DNA of 64,000 nt from Arthrobacter cupressi (GCF_900099975.1 NZ_FNEI01000017.1:1-64000); one strand, 5' to 3'. Counted from the stretch's first letter, positions 8,315 to 19,080 are shown. Notes: generated by a model from the letters alone, not told the origin. Numbers and translations are program-made.

Positions 8315-10120
8315 GTGGAGACCACGAACAACGATTTCGGACTGACACCGGAAGAGTCCTCCGCAAAGGCGGAAGGCACAGTGGAACGGGGCTTGTCCGC
8401 CGTCGGACCGAAGCAGGGTGAAGGCGAACTGACAGTCGCCGAACGGCAGATCAACATCCTTCGCGACAAGCTCCGGCACATCGACCGGCAACTTGCGGCA
8501 GCAACCCAGAACAACAGCAAGCTCGTCACCATGCTGGAAACGGCGAAGGCCGAAATCGTCCGGCTCAAGAGCGCCCTGGAACAGGACGGCCAGCCGCCGT
8601 ACAGCTTCGGCACCATCCTGCAGATCAACCCGCGCCGCCAGGCAACGGCTGGCAATTCGGGCCAAGCGGCCACGGAGGAATCCGTGGACATCTTCAACGC
8701 CGGCCGGAAAATGCGGGTAGGCATCAGCCCCCTGGTCAACCTCAACCAGCTGGCCGTGGGCCAGGAAGTGCTCCTGAACGAAGCACTGCTGGTGGTCATG
8801 GCCCTCGGCTACGAACGGGCCGGTGAACTGGTGACGCTGAAGGAAATGCTGGGCCATGACCGGGCCCTCGTGGTTGGCCGGGCCGACGAGGAACGGGTAG
8901 TGCGGCTCTCCGGCGCCCTGCAACGGCAATCACTGCGGGTGGGCGACGCCCTGTCCCTGGATTCACGCACCGGCTATGTGCTGGAAAAGGTTCCCCGCGC
9001 GGAAGTCGAAAACCTGGTCCTGGAAGAAGTTCCGGACATCACCTACGAAGACATCGGCGGCCTGGGCCCGCAGATCGAACAGATCCGCGACGCCGTCGAA
9101 CTTCCCTTCCTGCACCCCGATCTCTACCGCGAGCACGGGCTCAAGGCGCCCAAGGGCATCCTCCTGTACGGTCCTCCCGGCTGCGGCAAGACCCTGATCG
9201 CCAAGGCCGTGGCCAATTCCCTGGCCGAGCGGGCCGGCGAACGGGCGGGCAACATCGACCTGAAGAGCTACTTCCTCAACATCAAGGGCCCGGAGCTGCT
9301 GGACAAGTACGTGGGCGAGACCGAACGTCACATCCGCCTGATCTTCGCCAGGGCCCGCGAGAAGGCGTCGGACGGCAGCCCCGTCGTGGTCTTCTTCGAC
9401 GAAATGGACTCGCTGTTCCGCACCCGCGGCACCGGCGTCTCCTCCGACGTCGAAACCACCATCGTGCCGCAGCTGCTGAGCGAGATCGACGGCGTGGAGC
9501 GGCTGGACAACGTGATCGTGATCGGCGCGTCAAACCGCGAAGACATGATCGACCCAGCGATCCTGCGGCCCGGCCGCCTGGACGTGAAGGTCAAGATCCA
9601 GCGCCCCGACGCCGAAGCCGCCGCGGACATCTTCGCCAAATACATCACCACGGACCTGCCGTTCCACCCGAACGACCTCGCCGAACACCAGGGCGATGTG
9701 CAGTCCACGGTGGACGCGATGATCCAGCGAACCGTGGAAGCGATGTACTCCACGGAGAAATCCAATGAATACCTTGAGGTGACCTACGCCAACGGGGACA
9801 CCGAGATGCTGTACTTCAAGGACTTCAACTCCGGCGCCGTCATCCAGAACGTGGTGGACCGGGCCAAGAAGTACGCCATCAAGGACCTGCTCACCACCAA
9901 GCAGAAGGGCCTGCGGATCGACCACCTGCTGCGCGCCGTCGTGGACGAATTCCGCGAGCACGAAGACATGCCCAACACCACCAACCCGGATGACTGGGCA
10001 CGGATTTCCGGGAAGAAGGGCGAACGCATCACGTACATCCGCACCATCGTCCAGGGCAAGGCCGGCCAGGAGCCCGGGAAGTCGATCGAGACGACTCCGA
10101 ACACCGGCCAGTACCTGTGA
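8315..10120 (+). CDS. mpa: Proteasome-associated AAA ATPase Mpa/ARC
   Basis: Mpa (ARC) forms a hexamer that binds Pup-tagged proteins with its N-terminal coiled coils, unfolds them and feeds them to the 20S proteasome. The 601-residue protein shows a coiled coil at about residues 40-90, the OB domains, Walker A GPPGCGKT (286-293), Walker [12 protein letters not shown] and an arginine-finger region. It ends in GQYL; the C-terminal QYL is the known docking signal for the 20S core. GTG at 8315 follows AGGAAGGGG; the ATG at 8308 is out of frame. dop overlaps its end by 4 bases. Confidence 0.95.
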   Translation: METTNNDFGLTPEESSAKAEGTVERGLSAVGPKQGEGELTVAERQINILRDKLRHIDRQLAAATQNNSKLVTMLETAKAEIVRLKSALEQDGQPPYSFGTILQINPRRQATAGNSGQAATEESVDIFNAGRKMRVGISPLVNLNQLAVGQEVLLNEALLVVMALGYERAGELVTLKEMLGHDRALVVGRADEERVVRLSGALQRQSLRVGDALSLDSRTGYVLEKVPRAEVENLVLEEVPDITYEDIGGLGPQIEQIRDAVELPFLHPDLYREHGLKAPKGILLYGPPGCGKTLIAKAVANSLAERAGERAGNIDLKSYFLNIKGPELLDKYVGETERHIRLIFARAREKASDGSPVVVFFDEMDSLFRTRGTGVSSDVETTIVPQLLSEIDGVERLDNVIVIGASNREDMIDPAILRPGRLDVKVKIQRPDAEAAADIFAKYITTDLPFHPNDLAEHQGDVQSTVDAMIQRTVEAMYSTEKSNEYLEVTYANGDTEMLYFKDFNSGAVIQNVVDRAKKYAIKDLLTTKQKGLRIDHLLRAVVDEFREHEDMPNTTNPDDWARISGKKGERITYIRTIVQGKAGQEPGKSIETTPNTGQYL

Positions 10121-11787
10121 CGCCGGGGAGCGAGGCCCTGCCAGGCAGCGAGCTGCCGGCAGGCGGAGCGATGCGGGTCATGGGCTCCGAGACGGAATAC
10201 GGTATCCATGCGCCGTCCGCCCCGGGCGCCAACGCGACCATGATGTCCGCGCGGGTCATCCAGGCCTACGCCCAGCTCACCCGGCAGAAGACCGCCGGCG
10301 GAGCGGAGACCCGCTGGGACTACACCGACGAGGAACCGCTGCATGATGCCCGCGGCTGGACCCTTGAGCGCAGCGCTGCCGACCCCAGCCAGCTGACCGA
10401 CCAACCGCCGGTTCTCGACGCCGAAGCGGTGGCCCTCGCGTACGGGCGGCAGGAACTGGAAGCCGACGGTTCCGACGAGGCCGGATCGCTGCTCATGAAC
10501 ATGGTTCTGGGAAACGGGGCGCGTCTTTATGTGGACCACGCCCACCCGGAGTATTCGAGCCCGGAAGTGACGAACCCCCTCGCGGCCGTCACCTGGGACG
10601 CTGCCGGGGACCTTGTTGCCCTCGCAGCGGTCCGGAAGCTCGCGTCGGATCCGGAACTGCCGCCGATTAACCTCTACAAGAACAACACCGACAACAAATC
10701 CGTTTCCTACGGCTCTCACGAGAACTACCTCATGCCGCGCTCGGTTCCGTTCGGGGAGATCGTCAGGGGCCTCACCCCGTTCTTCGTCACCAGGCAGGTC
10801 ATCTGCGGTGCCGGTCGCGTGGGGCTGGGCCAGGACGGTTCCCGGCCCGGGTACCAGATCAGCCAGCGGGCGGACTTCTTTGAGGCCGAGGTCGGCCTGG
10901 AGACCACCATCCGCCGGCCGATCATCAACACCCGCGACGAACCGCATGCCACGGCGGACAAGTACCGGCGCCTCCATGTCATCATCGGCGATGCCAACCT
11001 GAGCCAGGTGTCCAACTACCTCAAGTTCGGCACCACTTCCCTCGTGCTGAGCCTGATCGAGGCCGGGAAGGCGCCGCGGATCGAAGTCCACGAACCGGTG
11101 GCGGCCCTGCAGGAAGTCAGCCACGACACGTCCTTCACCTCCATGCTGCGCCTGCTGGACGGCCGCCGTGTCTCCGCGCTGGACATCCAGTGGATCTACT
11201 ACGAAGCCGCCGCCAAGCTCGCCCAGGAAACCGGGGTGTCTGACGCGGTCACCGGCGACGGGCACACCAAGGGCGTCCTGGACCGCTGGGAGTCGGTGCT
11301 CAGCCTGCTCGGGTCCAACCCGCCCGCCGCCGCGTCCTCCGTGGAATGGCTGGCGAAGCTGGCCCTGCTTGAGGGCTACCGCCGGCGTGACGGGCTCGAA
11401 TGGGGCGACGCACGGCTGGGCCTTGTGGACCTCCAATGGTCGGACATCCGGCCCGAGAAGGGGCTGTACTACCGGATGCTCGCACGGGACCGGATGCAGC
11501 GGCTGGTCGACGACGGCGCGATCACCCGGGCGGTGGTAGAACCGCCGTCGGACACCCGGGCGTTCTTCCGCGGAAAGTGCGTCTCGACGTTCGGCAAGCA
11601 GGTGGTCGGAGCAAGCTGGGACTCGGTCATTTTCGATGTTCCGGGCATCGGGAAACTCCAGCGGGTCCCCACCCGGGAACCGCTGCGCGGCACCGAATCC
11701 CTCACCGGCGAACTGTTCCGGAAGCACAGCACAGCCGAAGGATTCCTCGGCGAACTGCTCGGCCCGCCGCCCGTCCCGCGGGGCTGA
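10117..11787 (+). CDS. dop: Depupylase/Pup deamidase Dop
   Basis: Dop converts the C-terminal Gln of Pup to Glu and also removes Pup from substrates. It is a glutamine-synthetase-like enzyme of 556 residues. The nucleotide and metal site motif GSETEYGIH lies at about residues 23-31, followed by the Dop-loop region, [17 protein letters not shown], and [12 protein letters not shown]. It ends [17 protein letters not shown] at 10117 overlaps the mpa stop as GTGA, implying translational coupling; an internal ATG at 10171 (RVMGSETE) is a possible alternative. Pup in this window ends in GGQ, so Dop's deamidase activity is needed for pupylation. Confidence 0.94.
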   Translation: MTPGSEALPGSELPAGGAMRVMGSETEYGIHAPSAPGANATMMSARVIQAYAQLTRQKTAGGAETRWDYTDEEPLHDARGWTLERSAADPSQLTDQPPVLDAEAVALAYGRQELEADGSDEAGSLLMNMVLGNGARLYVDHAHPEYSSPEVTNPLAAVTWDAAGDLVALAAVRKLASDPELPPINLYKNNTDNKSVSYGSHENYLMPRSVPFGEIVRGLTPFFVTRQVICGAGRVGLGQDGSRPGYQISQRADFFEAEVGLETTIRRPIINTRDEPHATADKYRRLHVIIGDANLSQVSNYLKFGTTSLVLSLIEAGKAPRIEVHEPVAALQEVSHDTSFTSMLRLLDGRRVSALDIQWIYYEAAAKLAQETGVSDAVTGDGHTKGVLDRWESVLSLLGSNPPAAASSVEWLAKLALLEGYRRRDGLEWGDARLGLVDLQWSDIRPEKGLYYRMLARDRMQRLVDDGAITRAVVEPPSDTRAFFRGKCVSTFGKQVVGASWDSVIFDVPGIGKLQRVPTREPLRGTESLTGELFRKHSTAEGFLGELLGPPPVPRG

Positions 11788-11932
11788 ACGGCAGCCCCGC
11801 GAAGCACAGCGAATCGCCCGCCGGAAAACAGCAGCACGGCCGCCCGCACCGTGGCAGTATGGCAGTACAGGGAGTCCCCACGGCGGTTCCATCCGGAACC
11901 GCCGCCCAGGGGCAAAGAGAATGGAGAGGGTC

Positions 11933-12136
11933 ATGGCAGCCCAGGAACAACAACAGCCGCAGTCCCGGGACACGGAGATCGAGGACGAGGTACCCGAGGC
12001 ACCCCCGGCCGCACCTGAGGCCCAGGCCTCGGCGGCAACCCAGGGCGTGGACGACCTGTTGGACGAAATCGACGGCGTCCTCGAATCCAACGCCGAAGAG
12101 TTCGTCCGCGCATTCGTGCAAAAGGGCGGTCAATAG
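11933..12136 (+). CDS. pup: Prokaryotic ubiquitin-like protein Pup
   Basis: Pup is the small disordered protein attached to substrate lysines by PafA to target them for proteasomal degradation. The 67-residue sequence has a Gln-rich start (AAQEQQQPQSRD), an acidic middle, the helix-forming segment DDLLDEIDGVLESNAEEF that binds the Mpa coiled coil, and the C-terminus FVQKGGQ. The final Gln must be deamidated by Dop before ligation. ATG at 11933 is preceded by GGAGAGGG; an in-frame ATG at 11921 lies within that ribosome site and is unlikely. It lies 145 bases after dop and 66 before prcB. Confidence 0.96.
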   Translation: MAAQEQQQPQSRDTEIEDEVPEAPPAAPEAQASAATQGVDDLLDEIDGVLESNAEEFVRAFVQKGGQ

Positions 12137-12202
12137 CGGCAAGGCCCAACCACTGCCCGGCCGGCGCCGGGCCCCGGATGTCATCGTCGAAGGAGCGCAG
12201 CA

Positions 12203-13012
12203 GTGCACGAGCTAACGGCCGGCTTCCCGGCCACCCAGGCAACGTCGTCATTCACCGAGTACCTGCAGCGCTCAAGACCTGAACTCCTGCCCGGCAGCCA
12301 GTTGCTCCCCGCCGGGCAGCTTCCGCAGGCACCCCACGCCACCACGATCGTCGCACTCGCTTACCCGGGCGGGGTCCTGATGGCGGGGGACCGGCGGGCC
12401 ACCATGGGCAACCTGATCGCCAGCCGGCACATCGAAAAAGTCTTCCCCGCGGACGGTTACTCCGTGCTCGGGATCGCCGGAACCGCCGGCCTGGCCATCG
12501 ACATCACCAAGCTCTTCCAGGTGGAACTGGAGCACTACGAGAAGATCGAAGGCACCCTCCTCAGCCTGGACGGCAAGGCGAACCGCCTCGGTGCGATGAT
12601 CCGCAGCAACTTGCCCATGGCAATGCAAGGCATGGCCGTCGTCCCGCTGTTCGCCGGTTTCGACCAGGTGGCCCAGGTAGGCCGCCTGTTCTCCTATGAC
12701 GTCACCGGCGGCCGCTACGAGGAGCAGGAACACCACTCGGTGGGGTCTGGTTCGGTCTTCGCCCGGGGTGCGCTCAAGAAACTGTGGCGGCCCAACCTCT
12801 CCGAACCCGAAGCGGTCTCCGTCGCCGTCGAAGCCCTTTATGACGCGGCCGACGACGACTCCGCCACCGGCGGACCGGACCCGGTCAGGCAGCTCTGGCC
12901 CGTGGTGTACACGGTGAACCGTGCAGGCGCCCGCAGGGTGCCGGAGCGGGAACTGGCCGAGATCGCCGGCAAGATCGCCAGCTCGCGCACGATCGAAGGA
13001 AGGGAGGCCTGA
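12203..13012 (+). CDS. prcB: Proteasome subunit beta
   Basis: PrcB forms the two inner rings of the 20S proteasome and holds the active sites. The 269-residue precursor has a propeptide of about 46 residues; the mature protein should begin [11 protein letters not shown] with Thr47 as the N-terminal nucleophile. The residue before the cleavage site is Ala (PHA), where many PrcB proteins have Gly. Conserved MAGDRRAT and the Lys and Asp of the active site region are present. GTG at 12203 gives the usual N-terminus, after GGAG. prcA follows after one base. Confidence 0.95.
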   Translation: MHELTAGFPATQATSSFTEYLQRSRPELLPGSQLLPAGQLPQAPHATTIVALAYPGGVLMAGDRRATMGNLIASRHIEKVFPADGYSVLGIAGTAGLAIDITKLFQVELEHYEKIEGTLLSLDGKANRLGAMIRSNLPMAMQGMAVVPLFAGFDQVAQVGRLFSYDVTGGRYEEQEHHSVGSGSVFARGALKKLWRPNLSEPEAVSVAVEALYDAADDDSATGGPDPVRQLWPVVYTVNRAGARRVPERELAEIAGKIASSRTIEGREA

Positions 13013-13013
13013 C

Positions 13014-13721
13014 ATGACCCAGCAGTTCTACGTTTCGCCCGAGCAGTTGATGAAGGACCGCGCGGATTTCGCGCGGAAGGGAATTGCGCGTGGCCGCTCG
13101 GTGGTCGTGATCAGTTGCGCCGACGGGATCGCCCTCGTGGCCGAAAACCCGTCCCCTTCGCTGCACAAGATCGGCGAGATCTACGACAAGATCGCCTTCG
13201 CCGCGGTGGGCAAGTACAACGAATTCGAAAGCCTGCGCCAGGCGGGCGTGCGTTATGCGGACGTCCGCGGTTACTCCTACGACCGCGAAGACGTCACGGC
13301 GCGCGGCCTTGCGAGCGTCTATGCGCAAAGCCTGGGTGCGGTGTTCACCGCCGAGCAAAAGCCTTTCGAGGTTGAACTCGCGGTGGCAGAGGTGGGCCGC
13401 GACCAGCCCTCCGACCACCTCTACAGGCTGACTTTCGACGGTTCGATCGCCGACGTCAACGGCTTCGTGGCCATGGGCGGCCTCGCCGAGCAGGTGTCCG
13501 AAGTCCTCGAATCCGGCTGGAGCGCCGAGCTCAGCCTGTCCGGCACCCTGCAGCTCGCGGTGAAGGCACTGGCGGCGGACAAGGAAGCGGACGCCCTGCC
13601 CGGCACCGCGGTGGAGGCCGCCGTGCTGGACCGCGGATCCGAAAGCAGCCGCGGCTCCCGCCGCGCCTTCCGGCGGCTTTCCGCCGGGGAAATTGTCGGC
13701 TTGTTGGAAGGGGAGGCCTGA
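13014..13721 (+). CDS. prcA: Proteasome subunit alpha
   Basis: PrcA builds the outer rings of the 20S proteasome, gates entry and binds the Mpa C-termini. The protein has 235 residues starting [20 protein letters not shown], with the alpha-subunit N-terminal helix, [13 protein letters not shown] and [19 protein letters not shown]. It lacks the catalytic N-terminal Thr, as expected. ATG at 13014 follows GGGAGG and lies one base after the prcB stop; pafA starts one base after its own stop. The last 45 residues are Ser-, Arg- and Ala-rich and probably flexible. Confidence 0.95.
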   Translation: MTQQFYVSPEQLMKDRADFARKGIARGRSVVVISCADGIALVAENPSPSLHKIGEIYDKIAFAAVGKYNEFESLRQAGVRYADVRGYSYDREDVTARGLASVYAQSLGAVFTAEQKPFEVELAVAEVGRDQPSDHLYRLTFDGSIADVNGFVAMGGLAEQVSEVLESGWSAELSLSGTLQLAVKALAADKEADALPGTAVEAAVLDRGSESSRGSRRAFRRLSAGEIVGLLEGEA

Positions 13722-13722
13722 A

Positions 13723-15087
13723 ATGGACAAGAGGATTTTCGGAATCGAAACCGAGTTCGGGATCTCCTATTCGAGCCCGGACTCCCGCCCGCTCGCCCCG
13801 GAGGAGGTGGCCCGCTACCTGTTCCGCAAGGTGGTCAGCTGGGGCCGTTCCTCGAATGTCTTCCTCACGAACGGCTCCCGGCTCTACCTCGACGTGGGCT
13901 CCCACCCCGAATACGCCACCGCTGAGTGCGACGATCTCGCCCAGCTGATCGCCCATGACCGGGCGGGGGAGCTGATCCTCGACGATCTGGTGGACGAAGC
14001 CCAGGGCAGACTGGCCGCCGAAGGTTTCAACGGTACGGTGTACCTGTTCAAGAACAACACCGACTCCGCCGGGAACTCCTACGGCAGCCACGAGAACTAC
14101 CTCATCCCGCGGCGCGGCGAATTCTCCCGGCTGGCTGAAATCCTCATCCCCTTCCTGGTGACCCGCCAGCTCATCGCCGGGGCCGGGAAAGTCCTGAAGA
14201 CCCCCCACGGGGCCACGTTCGCCTTCTCGCAGCGCGCGGACCACATCTGGGAAGGCGTTTCGTCCGCAACCACCCGCTCCCGGCCGATCATCAACACCCG
14301 GGACGAGCCGCACGCCGACGCCGAGTTCTTCCGCCGGCTCCACGTTATCGTGGGCGACTCCAACATGTCCGAAACCACGGCCTTGCTGAAGGTCGGCACT
14401 GTGGACCTGCTGCTCCGGATGATCGAAGCCGGGGTGATCATGCGGGACATGCGGATGGAGAACCCGATCCGCAGCATCCGGGAGATCTCCCATGACCTCA
14501 CCGGCAAAGCCCTGATCCGGCTGGCCAACGGCCGGCAGCTGACCGCCCTGGAAATCCAGCGCGAATACCTGGCGAAGGTCACCGAATTCGTCGAAAGCAA
14601 CGGCGCCCACAACGCCCACGTGCCGCTCATCCTCGATCTCTGGGAACGCACCCTTGATGCCATCGAAAGCGGCAACACCGGCGCCATCGACACCGAGGTG
14701 GACTGGGCCATCAAGAAGAAGCTCATGGACAGCTACATGGAGCGGCACGGACTGGGACTGGACTCGCCACGGATCGCCCAGCTGGACCTCACGTACCATG
14801 ACATTTCCAGGCAGCGGGGCCTGTTCTACCTGCTCCAGTCCCGCGGCGCCGCGCGGCGCCTCCTGGCAGAAACGGACATCAAGGACGCCGTGGACATGCC
14901 CCCGCAGAGCACCCGTGCAAAGCTGCGGGGAGACTTCGTGCGGCGGGCACAGGAACTGGGCCGCGACTACACCGTGGACTGGGTGCACCTGAAGCTCAAC
15001 GACCGAGCGCACCAGACGATCCTCTGCAAGGACCCGTTCCGCAGCGTCGACGAGCGGGTGGACGCACTGCTGGATTCGATGAGCTGA
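13723..15087 (+). CDS. pafA: Pup-protein ligase PafA
   Basis: PafA uses ATP to link the C-terminal Glu of deamidated Pup to substrate lysines. The 454-residue protein is a glutamine-synthetase-like enzyme and paralogue of Dop: [12 protein letters not shown] near residue 6, [50 protein letters not shown]. It lacks the Dop-specific insertion. ATG at 13723 follows GGGGAGG and overlaps no gene, one base after prcA. Together with mpa, dop, pup, prcB and prcA it completes the Pup-proteasome system within 6.8 kb. Confidence 0.95.
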   Translation: MDKRIFGIETEFGISYSSPDSRPLAPEEVARYLFRKVVSWGRSSNVFLTNGSRLYLDVGSHPEYATAECDDLAQLIAHDRAGELILDDLVDEAQGRLAAEGFNGTVYLFKNNTDSAGNSYGSHENYLIPRRGEFSRLAEILIPFLVTRQLIAGAGKVLKTPHGATFAFSQRADHIWEGVSSATTRSRPIINTRDEPHADAEFFRRLHVIVGDSNMSETTALLKVGTVDLLLRMIEAGVIMRDMRMENPIRSIREISHDLTGKALIRLANGRQLTALEIQREYLAKVTEFVESNGAHNAHVPLILDLWERTLDAIESGNTGAIDTEVDWAIKKKLMDSYMERHGLGLDSPRIAQLDLTYHDISRQRGLFYLLQSRGAARRLLAETDIKDAVDMPPQSTRAKLRGDFVRRAQELGRDYTVDWVHLKLNDRAHQTILCKDPFRSVDERVDALLDSMS

Positions 15088-15195
15088 CTCCCAGCTTTTG
15101 CCGTTACTCTGGAACTTGGCCATTTCCAGGTCAACTCATGCGTGCCCGGGCCCGGCCCCGGCATGTGTCCTTGAGCCCCGACGAAAGTTCAACTT

Positions 15196-16140
15196 GTGCG
15201 CCGACTCCTAGCAATACTGATCCCTGGCCTCCTGCTGCTCACCGCCTGCGGAGGGGGTGAGGCGGCGGCTCCGGAACCGAGCAGCCAGTCCGCCGGCGAT
15301 GTGGCTAAGTTCGACACCCTGAAGATTTCCGACAACGGCGACCAGAAGGCCCCCGGCCTGGAGTTCCCCAAACCGCTGGAAGTCTCCGAGCCCACGGTGA
15401 AGGAAGTCACCGAAGGCAACGGCGACGTCATCCGCGCCGGCCAGGTCGTCGAGATGGCCTACGTGGCCGTGGATGGCAAGACCGGCAAGACCCTGGAAGA
15501 CACCTACACCTCCGGTTCGCAGCCGATCGAACTCAACGACGACCTCAAGCAGGGCAGCGCCCTGATCTACAACGTCGTCGTCGGCGCGAAGGTCGGTTCC
15601 CAGATCGCCTTCGCCGCACCGGGCAAGGCCGCCAGCGAGGGCACCGCAGCAGGCTCCAGCCAGCTGGTCGTTTTCAAGCTGCTCTCCGCGAAGGACGCGC
15701 CGAAGGTCCTGGACAAGCCGGAAGGCGACGCTGTCACCCCGCCGGCCGGCCTGCCGACGGTCAAGGTCAACGACCAGGGCATCCCGGAAATCTCCGTGGC
15801 CGGCGTCAAAGCCCCCAAGGCCCTGATCTCCCAGGACCTCATCAAGGGCAAGGGTGCCGTGGTCAAAGCCAGCGACACGCTCACCGTCAACTACGTCGGC
15901 GTGACCCTCGCGGGCGGCAAGAAGTTCGACTCCAGCTACGAGGACAGCTTCGGCCACAAGGAGCCCGCCAGCTTCGCCCTGTCGGGCGTCATCAAGGGCT
16001 GGACCCAGGGCCTGGCCGGCAAGACCGTCGGCTCGCGCGTCCTCCTGGTCATCCCCAAGGAACTGGCCTACGGTGACGCCGGCCAGGGTGAGGCCAAGGG
16101 CGACCTCGTCTTCGTGGTCGACATCCTCGGCACCAAGTAG
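15196..16140 (+). CDS. FKBP-type peptidyl-prolyl isomerase, lipoprotein
   Basis: A 314-residue secreted lipoprotein with two FKBP-like modules. The signal peptide RRLLAILIPGLLLLTAC has a lipobox ending at the Cys in LLTACGGG, so it is probably anchored on the outer face of the membrane. The first module (about residues 75-165) is divergent; the second (about 215-314) has the full FKBP pattern VNYVGV, KKFDSSY, VIKGWTQGLAGKTVGSRVLL and ELAYGD. It should assist folding of exported proteins. GTG at 15196 starts the signal peptide directly. A cytosolic FKBP gene follows after 47 bases. Confidence 0.9.
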   Translation: MRRLLAILIPGLLLLTACGGGEAAAPEPSSQSAGDVAKFDTLKISDNGDQKAPGLEFPKPLEVSEPTVKEVTEGNGDVIRAGQVVEMAYVAVDGKTGKTLEDTYTSGSQPIELNDDLKQGSALIYNVVVGAKVGSQIAFAAPGKAASEGTAAGSSQLVVFKLLSAKDAPKVLDKPEGDAVTPPAGLPTVKVNDQGIPEISVAGVKAPKALISQDLIKGKGAVVKASDTLTVNYVGVTLAGGKKFDSSYEDSFGHKEPASFALSGVIKGWTQGLAGKTVGSRVLLVIPKELAYGDAGQGEAKGDLVFVVDILGTK

Positions 16141-16187
16141 CCCACACCAAGCAAACCCGCATCACGCCAACAACACTGAGGAGCACC

Positions 16188-16583
16188 ATGTCATTCGGAC
16201 AGCGCGACTACGACCGCACCAAGCCTGAGATCGACTTCCCGGAAGGCGACGTCCCCACCGAACTGGTCATCACCGACATCGTGGTGGGCGACGGTGCCGA
16301 GGCCAAGCCCGGCGACACTGTGTCCACCCACTACGTCGGCGTAGCCTGGTCCACCGGCGAGGAATTCGACGCTTCCTGGAACCGCGGCGCCCCGCTCGAC
16401 TTCCGCGTCGGCGTCGGCCAGGTCATCCAGGGCTGGGACCAGGGCCTGCTCGGCATGCGGGTCGGCGGCCGCCGCCGCCTGGAGATTCCCTCCGAACTCG
16501 CCTACGGCTCCCGCGGCGCCGGAGCCGCGATCAAGCCCAACGAGGCACTGATCTTCGTGGTGGACCTACTCGCAGTTCGCTAA
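16188..16583 (+). CDS. FKBP-type peptidyl-prolyl cis-trans isomerase
   Basis: A 131-residue single-domain cytosolic FKBP. Conserved elements are VSTHYVGVAWSTGEEFDASW, VGVGQVIQGWDQGLLGMRVGG, RRRLEIPSELAYG and FVVDLLAVR, covering the active-site aromatic residues. There is no signal peptide, unlike its upstream neighbour. ATG at 16188 follows GAGGAG. It ends a gene pair closed by the strong terminator at 16598. Confidence 0.93.
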   Translation: MSFGQRDYDRTKPEIDFPEGDVPTELVITDIVVGDGAEAKPGDTVSTHYVGVAWSTGEEFDASWNRGAPLDFRVGVGQVIQGWDQGLLGMRVGGRRRLEIPSELAYGSRGAGAAIKPNEALIFVVDLLAVR

Positions 16584-16597
16584 CACGCAACGCAAGC

Positions 16598-16641
16598 GAA
16601 GGCGCGTCACCTCCGGGCACCCCCGGAGGTGACGCGCCTTC
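16598..16641 (+). terminator. Terminator after the FKBP pair
   Basis: A perfect 20-base-pair stem (16598-16617 with 16622-16641) with loop CACC lies 15 bases after the FKBP stop. It separates the FKBP genes from pafBC, which has its own promoter. Confidence 0.85.
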
Positions 16642-16663
16642 CTCGTTAACACCGGGACTTTAG

Positions 16664-16669
16664 TAACGT
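16664..16669 (+). promoter_or_regulatory. -10 element, predicted leaderless start of pafBC
   Basis: TAACGT ends 7 bases before GTG at 16677, downstream of the terminator, so pafBC is likely transcribed on its own. Confidence 0.4.
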
Positions 16670-16676
16670 TGCATCC

Positions 16677-18674
16677 GTGTCCGCTTCACGTACCGAACGC
16701 CTGCTCAACCTGCTTCTCGCGCTCCTGAACACGAAGTACGGCCTTTCGCGCGCCGTCCTGCGGGAGAAGGTCTATCACGACGACGGCGGCAGCGACGCCG
16801 CGTTCGGGCGGATGTTCGAGCGGGACAAGACGGAGCTGCGCAGCTTCGGTTTCGAGATCGAGACGATCACGGAGCCCGGCCTCACCGCAGAGGACCCTGC
16901 CACCACCCGCTACCGGATCGGCAAGGAGTCGAACAGGCTGCCCGATGTCCATCTGACGCCCGCCGAGGGAACTGTCCTGGTGCTTGCGGCAACACTGTGG
17001 GAGCGCGCCGCCCTGGGTGGTGCCGCGGCCAGCGCCTTGCGCAAACTGCAGGCGTCCGGGGACCTTGGCGAGGTGCAGCTTCCGGCAGGCGTCCAGCCCC
17101 GGATCAAGCCCGCGGGCCAAGCCTTCGAAGCTCTCGTGACTGCCCTGAACGCACGCCAGCCTGTCAGCTTCGGGTACCGGGCGGCGAGCACCGGACAAGA
17201 GGAACGACGGCTGGTGGAACCGTGGGGGCTCGGCAGCCGCTTCGGCCAGTGGTACCTGGTCGGCTTCGACAGGGTGCGCGGCGCGAAACGCTTCTTCCGG
17301 CTGTCCCGGATGACGAGCGCGGTACAGCCGGAGACGAAGGACAGCTACGAGCTGCCTGCCGGTTTCGACGCGAGGAAGGAACTGGACGGTCTCGCCGAAC
17401 TGCCGCTGCAGGACGCCGTCCTGGAAGTCGCACCGGACCGGCTCCTTGGCCTGCGCAGGCGATCGGCAGGACTGCCGGGCCGCCCGCCCGCTGACGACGG
17501 CCGCGAACTGCTCACGGTGCCGTTCCGCGACAGCGAGCTTTTCGCCGAGGAGCTCGCCTCTTATGGACCCCACGTCAAGGTCCGGGAGCCCGCGGAGCTG
17601 CGTGCCGCCGTCGTGCGCCGCCTGGAAGCCGCGGAAGCGGCACTCTCCCGGCCGGCGCCCCCGGCCGGGTTCCCTGAGCCCGCCGCGCCCGGGCGGACGC
17701 GCAAACGGACGTCCGAGGACCAGCTGAGCCGGATGCTGGAACTCGTCCCCTTCCTGGTACACAACCAGGGCCTCCCCATACAGGATGTGGCCGACCGTTT
17801 CGGGATCAGCCGCAAGGAGCTCATCGCCGACCTCCAGATCCTCATCTGCTCCGGTTTGCCCGAGGGCTATCCCGACGACCTTTTCGACATCGACTGGGAA
17901 GACGAACACGTTTACATCCACGAACACTTGGAGCTGAACCGGCCGGTGCGTTTCAGCCCGGAGGAGGCATCCGCCCTGCTGACCGGCCTGGCCACGCTCG
18001 GTAACCTGCCGGCGCAGGCCGGCCTGTCCGGCGATGAGCAGGCCAGTGCCCTGGAATCCGTCACCGTCAAGCTCGCCGGTGCCGCGGGTGAAGCCGGACG
18101 GACGGCGGCCTCCCTCGCGGCCCCTCCGGTGCAGCCGGCAGAGGCAGGCTTCTTCGAAACGGTCACTGCGGCCATCAAGGACGGCAGGCAGCTCGCGCTG
18201 CGGTACTTCTCGCCGCAGCGCGACACGGTGTCCGAGCGCGATGTGGACCCGCTGCGGCTGTATTCGCAGGACGACACCTGGTATTTCGAGGCGTACTGCC
18301 ACAGCAAGTCCGCGGTGCGGAATTTCCGGCTCGACCGTGTCGAGGAGCTTGCACCGAACGGCCGGCCGGTTTCCACCCCGGCAAGCGCCGATACCTCCGT
18401 GCCGCTGAAGCTTTACACGCCCAGTGATGACGACGTGGTGGTGCTCCTGCAGCTGAGCGGCCAGGGCGCCCACCTGGCGGACGACTACTACGCCGAACGC
18501 ACCGCCGGGCTGCCCGACGGCGGCCTGCTCGCCGAAGTCCGTTTCGGAAGCGCCGATTGGCTGCCCATGTTCATCGCCCAGCACGGCGGCGCGGCACGCA
18601 TCCTGGAACCGGCCGGGCTCGCCGAAGCTTCCGCGGCGTGGATCAGGGCCGCCCTGGAACAGTACGGCGCCTGA
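16677..18674 (+). CDS. pafBC: PafBC, fused WYL-domain DNA-damage response regulator
   Basis: PafB and PafC form a heterodimeric WYL activator of the RecA/LexA-independent DNA damage response in mycobacteria; in Arthrobacter the two are known as one fused chain. This 665-residue protein repeats the layout twice: helix-turn-helix (RTERLLNLLLALLNTKYGLS) and WYL domain (WYLVGFDRVRGAKRFFRLSR) in the first half, a second helix-turn-helix (LSRMLELVPFLVHNQG) at about residue 340 and a second WYL-type domain (WYFEAYCHSKSAVRNFRLDR) in the second half. WYL domains are thought to sense nucleic acid. The gene follows pafA and the FKBP genes but is not part of the proteasome itself. Confidence 0.93.
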   Translation: MSASRTERLLNLLLALLNTKYGLSRAVLREKVYHDDGGSDAAFGRMFERDKTELRSFGFEIETITEPGLTAEDPATTRYRIGKESNRLPDVHLTPAEGTVLVLAATLWERAALGGAAASALRKLQASGDLGEVQLPAGVQPRIKPAGQAFEALVTALNARQPVSFGYRAASTGQEERRLVEPWGLGSRFGQWYLVGFDRVRGAKRFFRLSRMTSAVQPETKDSYELPAGFDARKELDGLAELPLQDAVLEVAPDRLLGLRRRSAGLPGRPPADDGRELLTVPFRDSELFAEELASYGPHVKVREPAELRAAVVRRLEAAEAALSRPAPPAGFPEPAAPGRTRKRTSEDQLSRMLELVPFLVHNQGLPIQDVADRFGISRKELIADLQILICSGLPEGYPDDLFDIDWEDEHVYIHEHLELNRPVRFSPEEASALLTGLATLGNLPAQAGLSGDEQASALESVTVKLAGAAGEAGRTAASLAAPPVQPAEAGFFETVTAAIKDGRQLALRYFSPQRDTVSERDVDPLRLYSQDDTWYFEAYCHSKSAVRNFRLDRVEELAPNGRPVSTPASADTSVPLKLYTPSDDDVVVLLQLSGQGAHLADDYYAERTAGLPDGGLLAEVRFGSADWLPMFIAQHGGAARILEPAGLAEASAAWIRAALEQYGA

Positions 18675-18682
18675 GGTCTGGC

Positions 18683-18688
18683 TAGACT
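18683..18688 (+). promoter_or_regulatory. -10 element, predicted leaderless start of the 18695 gene
   Basis: TAGACT ends 6 bases before ATG at 18695. Confidence 0.45.
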
Positions 18689-18694
18689 CTTAAG

Positions 18695-19045
18695 ATGCCT
18701 TGGTGGTCTTGGATCCTGCTCTGGGTGGCGCTGATTGCGGTCTCGCTGCTCTGTTACCTGCTCATTGGCATCCGCCTGTTCCGGAAAATCATGGCAACTT
18801 TGCGTGAACTTTCCGCGGCGGGAGCCAAGCTCGGACACCTTCCGGCGGGCCCGGATCCCGTGCAGGACGACGGCGGCGCCGGGCGTCCGGTGCCGGGTTC
18901 CGCGGTTTTTGCCTCGCCGGAACAGATGCGTCATGATTACTTCGCGGCCAAGGCCTCCCGCCAGGAGTTGCGTCGGCAGAGGCGTGTTAAGCGCAAAGCG
19001 GAACGGGGCCAACCCCAGTCTCTGCACGACATCGAATTCAGTTAG
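18695..19045 (+). CDS. Small single-pass membrane protein, hypothetical
   Basis: A 116-residue protein with one N-terminal membrane helix (SWILLWVALIAVSLLCYLL) followed by a basic cytoplasmic tail ending KRKAERGQPQSLHDIEFS. I recognise similar proteins between pafC and tatA in other Micrococcaceae but know no function. Its position before tatA makes a role at the membrane plausible only by context. A -10 element stands 6 bases before ATG. Confidence 0.75.
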   Translation: MPWWSWILLWVALIAVSLLCYLLIGIRLFRKIMATLRELSAAGAKLGHLPAGPDPVQDDGGAGRPVPGSAVFASPEQMRHDYFAAKASRQELRRQRRVKRKAERGQPQSLHDIEFS

Positions 19046-19080
19046 ACGTAGGATGTATTCCAACGAAAGGACTTCCCCAC

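Noticed and set aside
10171..11787. Shorter Dop starting at ATG 10171
   Set aside because: Possible, but the GTGA overlap with mpa favours GTG at 10117; kept as an alternative only.
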